Source of the DNA: Mactromeris polynyma
Taxonomy: Eukaryota > Mollusca > Bivalvia > Venerida > Mactridae
NCBI GenBank assembly: GCA_032209605.1
Contig: JASFXZ010000052.1
Span: 682,001 to 746,000 of the forward strand
Length of the DNA stretch: 64,000 nucleotides
Reading direction: 5' to 3'
Shown here in pieces: positions 57,652 through 64,000 of the stretch (position 1 is its first letter; every line of letters starts with the position of its first letter). The position numbers and the translations under genes were made by a program. The notes under the pieces were generated by a model. The model was not told where the DNA came from and ran no database searches. It saw nothing but the letters and a program-made list of their open reading frames with translations.

Positions 57652-58810
57652 CTGTGCTAGTTAAGGTGCGTAACAAACCAGTGTCTTGTATGTTCTTTTT
57701 CATAACCTTTACCATTTTAGATTTTCACCTCAAACTAATTCCTTCATGAATTATTTTACCTAAAAAAACAAATACATTTGTGTAAATATCATATAAATCA
57801 CCACAAAAAGTCCTCAGGCAATTTCCTTACACATTTCTAGTACATGTACTTCTCTTTCAAAGTAATCAAAACTCGTCTTTCAAGAAAGTCTCTAAATTAC
57901 ATCGTAGTGCTAATATTGCACACTACCCATTGTTAGCACTACTTCTTCTGTGCAAAGCAGTGAATTGCAAGAGAGAGAATAAGTTGCTGTAGGGAACTCC
58001 ACATACATACGACAATGCCTCTCCACACAGACCTCTGGGAAAACAACAATCCAAACAACTTAAAGCATTTGCGTAGGCGCAAGGGTAAATTGGAACATGG
58101 GCACAATGAATGGCCTGGCCGACCATAATTGATAACTTAGGAGAATAAGACAGGACAAAAAGGTGGATTTAGTGATGGGTGGAATACACTAAATGACAAG
58201 TCAAGACAGCTGGCAACGATAGGCCGAAAGAGGGGAGAAAATAACATGAACACTATATAAAATGGAAGAACCGCGGAAGTTTATTTTTTAGTGGACATGG
58301 ACAGTTGGTTAAATCATATTTAAGGCAATATGTAGATCAGCAGTGGGCGTATATAGAAAGACTAATGTCGTTGTTAAAAGATTTGTGCAAGTTATTATAA
58401 AGTTGGATGACTGTAATGAAAAATAGTCCATACCTCCATGTAGATGCATTGAGAACCAACATTTATCTACATATTGCCAAAACTACGCTTGACGAACTAT
58501 CCATGTCCACTAAATAAACCTTCCAATTCACTACTTTATACTGAAGAAGTAATGCTAGGAATGGGAAGTGTGCAATATAAGTACTTCGGTGAATTTTTAG
58601 AGACTTTGAAAAGGAAATAATAGAAAAGTGCAAGGAAATTTCTTGATCATCTTTTTGTGGTGATTTATAAAATATTTATCTTAAATATAGAAAAATAATT
58701 TGTGAAGGAATTAGTTTGAGGTAAAAAATCTTCAATGCCTGGCCTAATATAGTATGGTTATGCAATAGAACATTCGACACATTGGTTTGTTACGCACTTT
58801 AATCTGCACA

Positions 58811-58882
58811 GGGGATGTAGCTCAGTGGTAGAGCGCTCGCTTCGCATGTGAGAGGCCCCGGGTTCAATCCCCGGCATCTCCA
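58811..58882 (+). tRNA. tRNA-Ala (anticodon CGC), right-arm copy
   Basis: Identical in all 72 positions to the left-arm gene, and transcribed away from the palindrome centre. A pol III TTTTT terminator lies at 58884-58888. Perfect identity while flanks differ implies purifying selection or gene conversion. Confidence 0.93.
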
Positions 58883-59115
58883 CATTTTTACGCCTTGACG
58901 TAGGGGTGTAGTTTTGGTGTTTTCTAACATTATTTCCGTCTTTAAGACCACCATTACTCCCGTCTGTCTGGAGCCATATATGTTAGACATGGTTTTGATT
59001 ATTTGAATAAAACTGTATAGAAATATTTGCTACTAAAGTCAAATCCGGTCCACACGTTTCAGTTGCTGTTGAACTATCAGCTTGAGTAAGTAAAAACAAC
59101 ATTGCAACAAACATA

Positions 59116-59278
59116 CAGTAAAACCTCAATAATAAGACCATCCTTGGGACCATTGAAAACTGGTCTTATTATTGAGGTGGTCCTAATATTGAGTTTGAGT
59201 AAAGAGCAAAAATGTGATAATGGACTTGAACATTATGTTCTTAATTTTGAGGTGGTCTTTTTTATTGAGGTTTTACTT
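59116..59278. mobile_element. TA-flanked MITE, family 1
   Basis: Begins CAGTAAAACCTCAATAATAA after TA, ends ATTGAGGTTTTACTT before TA. The best-preserved left end of the family. Confidence 0.75.
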
Positions 59279-59653
59279 TAATTATTTATTCAATATTTAC
59301 GCATTATTGTTTTCTTCTTTATTTATGAGACTATTCAAATACTCATCACATTGGGACAATGTGCACGAACTGAGGTTATAACCACAGAAGATAGTTACAA
59401 GGTTATCTCCCTTTCAGTATACGTTCTATAGACTATAATTATTCATGACACATATACAAATGTATTCATGTACATGTATATATACTATATAAGGGCTAAA
59501 GGAGGGGAGATAACCTCGTAACAATCCCCTGTGGTTATATCTCGTTTTTCGTCTGAGTGTATACGTTCTTGAGTTATTTGTGATAAGATTACGCAATTAT
59601 TCGTACACATTTTTATGATACACAATTTGTCTGATTGTTTACTTTTTAATGTA

Positions 59654-59846
59654 CCGTGTAACCTCACCAGAGTGGTCCTCTCTAGAGCAACAACCTCTCT
59701 TTAATGACATTATCAGTTATCCCGTATGTAGAAAGTACATGTACTCCCAATGAAATATCTAAAGGGCAACAGCCTCTCAACAACAACCAACATTTGCATT
59801 TCCCATTTTGAAAGCTTAAGGGTGTTGCTATAGAGAGGTTGCACTG
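59654..59846. mobile_element. TA-flanked MITE (GTAACCTC/GAGGTTGCACTG ends)
   Basis: Begins CCGTGTAACCTCACCAGAG, ends GCTATAGAGAGGTTGCACTG, TA on both sides; GAGCAACAACCTCTC and AGGGCAACAGCCTCTC blocks inside. CAGTG-type ends and TA target again point to the Tc1/mariner group. No coding capacity. Confidence 0.65.
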
Positions 59847-59849
59847 TAT

Positions 59850-62195
59850 ATATACAGCGTCTGGGTTCCCTGTCCGTACCACTTGGATATCGACAGGACA
59901 GTACGCAGGGAACCAGAATTTACGAGTACATGTATATATATTGTACTGACAAACATGTATGCGAAGTTCTGATCCTTTCATAACCTATAGAAAACGAAAA
60001 TAACGCAACTCAATTAGTCATTGGCTCTGAGTCATGTGTTCAAACGGACATCATATCCCATTGTATACAAAACGATTCCACTTTAACGTTTTAAACGTTA
60101 TCCGAAAGTTGAAGCCGGATTTAGCGCAATATCTCAAATACCAGGTATTAGTAATCTGTTATGTGCAATATTCAAAGTAAGTTGGTGCATATATATGAGT
60201 AAACAATGTTTACTGTCGGTGTCAGAGTGAACATGTTTAAGCTCGTGAATCCATTCAGTTTACTCACGAAGATTGTCGTCTGTTCCCCATGAGAATAACT
60301 TGCAACTATGTAGAACTCACCGACCATTCCAGATCCACCATTCAAAAATTCAGTTCTTCAACAGAGGTCGATCATGACGCACCATGACGATATTGATTCT
60401 TTGTAAACATCGATCTCATTAAAATCAGATCAACTTCTGTAGAATACTGAGGCTGGCTATCATTCAAGTGGATAGACATCTATGAAATCTATGAATGAGT
60501 TTCATATTGCGCGAACAAATGCAAACAAAATTGATATTCGATGCTCACCCTTTGAACTCATTGAAATGTAGATTTTTAATGAATTTAATCGATGCAAGAA
60601 AACGTTAATGTACATTTGCGCAACACTTAGTAATCAGGCAAGGGAGCATGTCTCGGTTAGAGGAGGGATCAGACACAAGATGTCCTGCCAGGACCGTCCT
60701 AATGTCTTGACTAAGTTCTTCTTTTATGATACATGTAATGGCAAACGTTCAATACTGAAACAGTATGGCCATGCGTGGGGGGTAAAAAGTAAAAGACTGT
60801 CAGGTTTTCCATGCTTCTCAGTCAACCTAGTACCTCCTGACATTTGGTGATAAAACTGCAGTTTTTCTGAATCGCTAGCCTGGGATTAAAACATCTCAAA
60901 CATTTATCTAAATGTGCATATACTGCTTCCCACTCAAATACCTGTTCAATAGGTCATTTCTGATATTGTCTTACGTTTCGTAATAAATACATTGAAAATA
61001 AAACCGTTAAAACTGTTCTATTTCATGCTTACCTACACCTAAATCTATTGAAGCCCAAAATTCAAACATGATTGTATAAAAACGCCAGCTTATAAAGATT
61101 TCTATCTGAATTGATAAACATCAGAAACTTAGATTAACAACCTAGAAAAAGTATTTCAGTTTATATAGAAATGAATCGGGGAGGTATATCAATGTTCATT
61201 TCGTATATGCTGTTTGAACATTCTTGATGAAAAGGCAGTTAATTACTGACATTCACTTTGAATGCAATTCAATTCAAGCTGTTGTGTAATCCTGTTTGTA
61301 AAGGTACGCCAATATGCACCAATGCATGCATGATTATACCTGAGATGCACTCAATGTCATTAGGTGTAAAATAGATATGTTGTGAATTTAGGCCATTAGA
61401 ATAAATATATTTTTGCTGGATTATCCTTCATTTATTTAACCATGGTTGATAATTATAACCGTTACTCCGCACGCTGCATTCCAGCACTCAGAACTAAAAA
61501 TACTCAGCTGAGTCAGTGACTGAGGGTTTGCCCGAGTGTGTAGTCGAACAATATGTCCATATGATACTTTGTTTGAGCTATAAATATAAACTTATAAAAT
61601 GTTGTTGACCAATTTTGACAGGTATCATTTTCGCGTGGAAGGGAGACAATCCAATTAGTGGAAATGGCTTTAACAGAGCGGCTAATCAAGGGAGATCATT
61701 CTTGATATTATTCCAAGCAAGCTGTACACGTTTGAGATTTAAGGACAGGTTTGAATACAACGGCTAGTAGTATTCAAAGCACTCAGCACTGCATACTTAC
61801 ACTCAGTCTCGTATGTTCACACAAATCTCAAGGAAAACGGATCTCTTAGAATGTCAAGCAATCCAATCCTCACTCAAGCACATCCAAATTCAGACTCAAT
61901 TCACCCGTTTGAGATAAAGTGTGGGTATTTTATGGTGGGTTACATGTTGAGTGTTTGATTTCTTTTTAGCCACGTCATTTGAGACTTGAGCGTGAACCTG
62001 AGATTTGAATGTAAGGTCGAATGCATTATAATGGTTATACTCCTGGGCCTAGATCAGCATTTGATTGAAATAGTATCCGGTTTTTCGTCCTTCAAATTGA
62101 TCGAAAATACTAGTCTAAAGTTTCAACGTATTTGATAAGCTTTTCATGTTATTAATACTACACCCATTTGCTGAATGAATAGACACTTTTTTGTA
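59850..62195. other. Gene-free stretch
   Basis: AT-rich sequence. The open frame around 60608-60850 has no recognisable domain. No tRNA, repeat array or element ends identified with confidence. Confidence 0.4.
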
Positions 62196-62199
62196 TTTG

Positions 62200-62410
62200 C
62201 GTTTATTTATCGTCGCCACCGGTTTCCCATATGGGCGACGCCTCCAGAAGAATGTTAGTCATATTAGATTTTTGGAGGATAGTGCATGATACAGAAGATA
62301 CCCCAGTTCCAAAAGCACCCCTGGTTCTTTTACGTGCTCGATGTAAAGCATCATACACGGGACCTCGGTTTTTTAAAGTCTCGTCCGAAAGACTGTAAAT
62401 TAGAATAGAC
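62200..62410 (-). repeat. Dispersed repeat, minus strand
   Basis: Contains (complement) CCGAGGTCCCGTGTATGATG, CTTTACATCGAGCACGTAAA and AGAACCAGGGG. I recall similar wording as a widespread marine-invertebrate repeat. The 69-codon open frame is incidental. Confidence 0.45.
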
Positions 62411-62489
62411 ACTAAGCTATTTTACAAAACTTTATACGAATTACTCACAACGAAAATAAAGTTTTACGACATTAAACGGTTAATATTTG

Positions 62490-62690
62490 ACAGGGGCCTC
62501 CGCAGCGGGATCGAATCCGATCCAATATATAAACTTTGAAAGTGAGGAAGCCATTCAGCTTGGTTACGGAAGGTCGGTGGTTCTACCCGGGGTATCCGTA
62601 TGGGTCGTCCCCATCCCTTTTAGCTGGAATAGAGTTTACATGACCCTGGCTGCTTACGTGACTTAAAGCCCCATTACAAAAAAATAATTG
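62490..62690 (+). repeat. tRNA-derived SINE, family B
   Basis: GCAGCGGGATCGAATCC (B box), GTGAGGAAGCCATTCAGC, GGTCGGTGGTTCTACCC, ATGACCCTGGCTGCTTACG and the GACTTAAAGCCCCATTAC tail with an A-run. Same family as 9400-9648; the A-box part is lost. Confidence 0.65.
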
Positions 62691-63367
62691 ACGCGAACAA
62701 TATGTATCGCTCTGATAGGTCCTCACTAGACTGGTTTACCTGCCCTTACAATTTCATTATATTGTGTGCATAGTACCCTAGCTGGGTACCAGACTAGGTC
62801 CACACTCGCTAGTTTAATCTTAAGACACGCATATAGCACTTTAAAATAAGACTAGTCTACTTTATTAGTATCTCTCAAGGTCGTTTCTTCATTCAAACTA
62901 TGATAAAAATCCAAAGTTTGTTCAATACAAGTGTAGAAAAAAATGCAATCTCTATAGACCTTAAATTGAATAATGTTTGTATAAAGCATAGTATTTACAT
63001 TGCAGTAAAGCATTGTTGACAAATGGCTACAATACACCCACTACATTGTATATCTATTTCAATTAAACATATCAATGTGCGGCAGTAAAATTTGATACAC
63101 ATTTATTGAAAATCCTTGTTATAGATCGGGTTACACATACATGTATATATTGTTAAACAATAATCGATTTCATTATTTGAAAGGCCCGACTAATAGTTTA
63201 TACCGCAGTTAAACAACGTCTTGACAACATGGTTATAACCGAGTGAAAATAAATACCGGCCGCGTTTTTAAAAGAATACATTTGTTTTATTCAAGCGTTT
63301 TCTGATGTTATTCAAACAGAACTAAAGGAATATTCAACGTTTTATCATTCAATTTCCAACCATAAAG

Positions 63368-63390
63368 ATGGCTAGTACAAATACGAGCAG
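63368..63390 (+). CDS. Possible first coding exon of a gene continuing right
   Basis: ATG in a good context (AAAGATGG) opens seven codons plus two bases (MASTNTS) and ends at CAG|GTAGGT, a strong donor. Upstream lies AT-rich sequence without a clear promoter. Too short to identify, and no second exon was found in the remaining 600 bp. Confidence 0.2.
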
Positions 63391-64000
63391 GTAGGTGTTT
63401 ACTTAAATTTTCCATTCGTCTTTTTTGTTTTCAAGTTTAATTGTAAATCAATATTAATGTTCGTACAATTTGAAATGGAGATATACCATCAACTATTCAC
63501 TACTGTTGTTATTCTCCCTAGCAACGGGGAAAGCGTCGATCAAACTATATTGTAGCATGGCTGTTAATATGAGTATCGATCTGATCCGAACAAATCAATT
63601 ATTCATCCATCTATTCACCAATACAAGTCACATACACACACTTAAAGTCGTCTGCTTATCTCGTAGGTTGGACATATTCATAAAATTTCGATATTTTTAG
63701 TGTTAATGTAAGGTATGCATGTATACATCACGGACTAGATGCCTACATAGTTGGTGTTAAAAGTATGTGGATTTTGAGATTAATGATTTTCGCCATGATA
63801 TTTTTATCTAAATGTGTCATCAATTTTTTATGTTTTATAATACGTTTGTCAGTGTTCATACATGGCTGACGTTGATTCAATACTAAACATATTGTATAAT
63901 TATGTATACTTAACATAATTACTGTGTCATGACCCGCTTTAAATCGACTAAATAGTGCATGTATACTGGTCAAAATTGCGAATCGGCCAGTAGTATTTCG

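Larger units (their letters stand above)
57418..59043. repeat. Imperfect inverted duplication carrying two tRNA-Ala genes
   Basis: Left arm 57418-58305 and right arm 58466-59043 are reverse complements, roughly 85% identical by eye. Paired blocks include TTTAGTAGCAAATAT, GGCTCCAGACAGAC, ACTACACCCCTACGTCA, the whole tRNA, GTGCGTAACAAACCA, CCTCAAACTAATTCCTTC, ATAAATCACCACAAAAAG and TTTAGTGGACATGG. The left arm has about 300 bp (57970-58270) with no counterpart. The loop is about 160 bp. The duplication is older than the tRNA identity suggests, since flanks have diverged while the tRNAs have not. Confidence 0.9.

Noticed and set aside
60608..60850. 80-codon plus-strand open frame
   Set aside because: No domain similarity, no splice signals and no conserved motif that I can recognise.
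62203..62412. 69-codon minus-strand frame as a gene fragment
   Set aside because: The nucleotide text looks like a dispersed invertebrate repeat rather than a coding exon.

Overview
The window is animal nuclear DNA and looks like a mollusc, most probably a bivalve. Genes are split by GT-AG introns and embedded in AT-rich sequence. A C1q-domain gene, a family large in bivalves, is present as a pseudogene. tRNA-headed SINEs, TA-flanked MITEs and several non-LTR retrotransposons occur throughout. I cannot name the species.

Layout. (1) 1-11511, minus strand: WDR75 (the UTP17/nucleolar WD-repeat protein family), 16 coding exons. The 5' end is complete and the last ~100 codons lie left of the window. 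Its introns hold SINEs, MITEs and a 49-bp minisatellite. A compact promoter with an NRF-1-like site and a five-copy AACGATTCG array lies just upstream. (2) 11.5-14.7 kb: a broken reverse transcriptase lacking its FSKAFD motif, a 506-bp MITE, and a probable 3' terminal exon of an unidentified plus-strand gene. (3) 16.6-18.1 kb: a C1q-domain pseudogene with stops and frameshifts. (4) 18.2-34.2 kb: a repeat province. It holds a 2.6-kb TIR element with a decayed THAP zinc finger and a nested MITE, a 1.29-kb TIR element carrying NRF-1 and YY1-like sites, an A/C-only satellite with a 160-bp higher-order period, and a truncated L1/Tx1-like LINE. (5) 34659-52361, plus strand: C1GALT1 (core 1 beta-1,3-galactosyltransferase, T-synthase), four coding exons, 345 residues. 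Intron 1 holds an 89-bp minisatellite and a 1.3-kb degenerate satellite that abuts exon 2. Intron 2 (13.7 kb) holds an ~11.5-kb foldback-like element whose inverted ends are arrays of a GACTTTTCAACCCC motif. That element contains one intact two-ORF LINE (ORF2 of 1164 residues) and one decayed LINE. (6) 52.6-56.3 kb: two further LINE relics and a hAT-like MITE with 8-bp target duplications. (7) 57.4-59.0 kb: an imperfect 1.6-kb inverted duplication carrying a tRNA-Ala(CGC) gene in each arm, transcribed divergently in mirror image. (8) 59-64 kb: MITEs, SINEs and one possible first exon.

The two confident protein genes are unrelated housekeeping genes, one for ribosome biogenesis and one for Golgi O-glycosylation; no operon logic applies. 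The features most worth a second look are the foldback-like element with motif-array ends, the intact LINE inside it, the tRNA-Ala palindrome, the THAP-derived element with a rearranged copy of its end, and the repeat arrays placed directly against splice acceptors in both genes. Family names come from recalled protein families; no database search was run.
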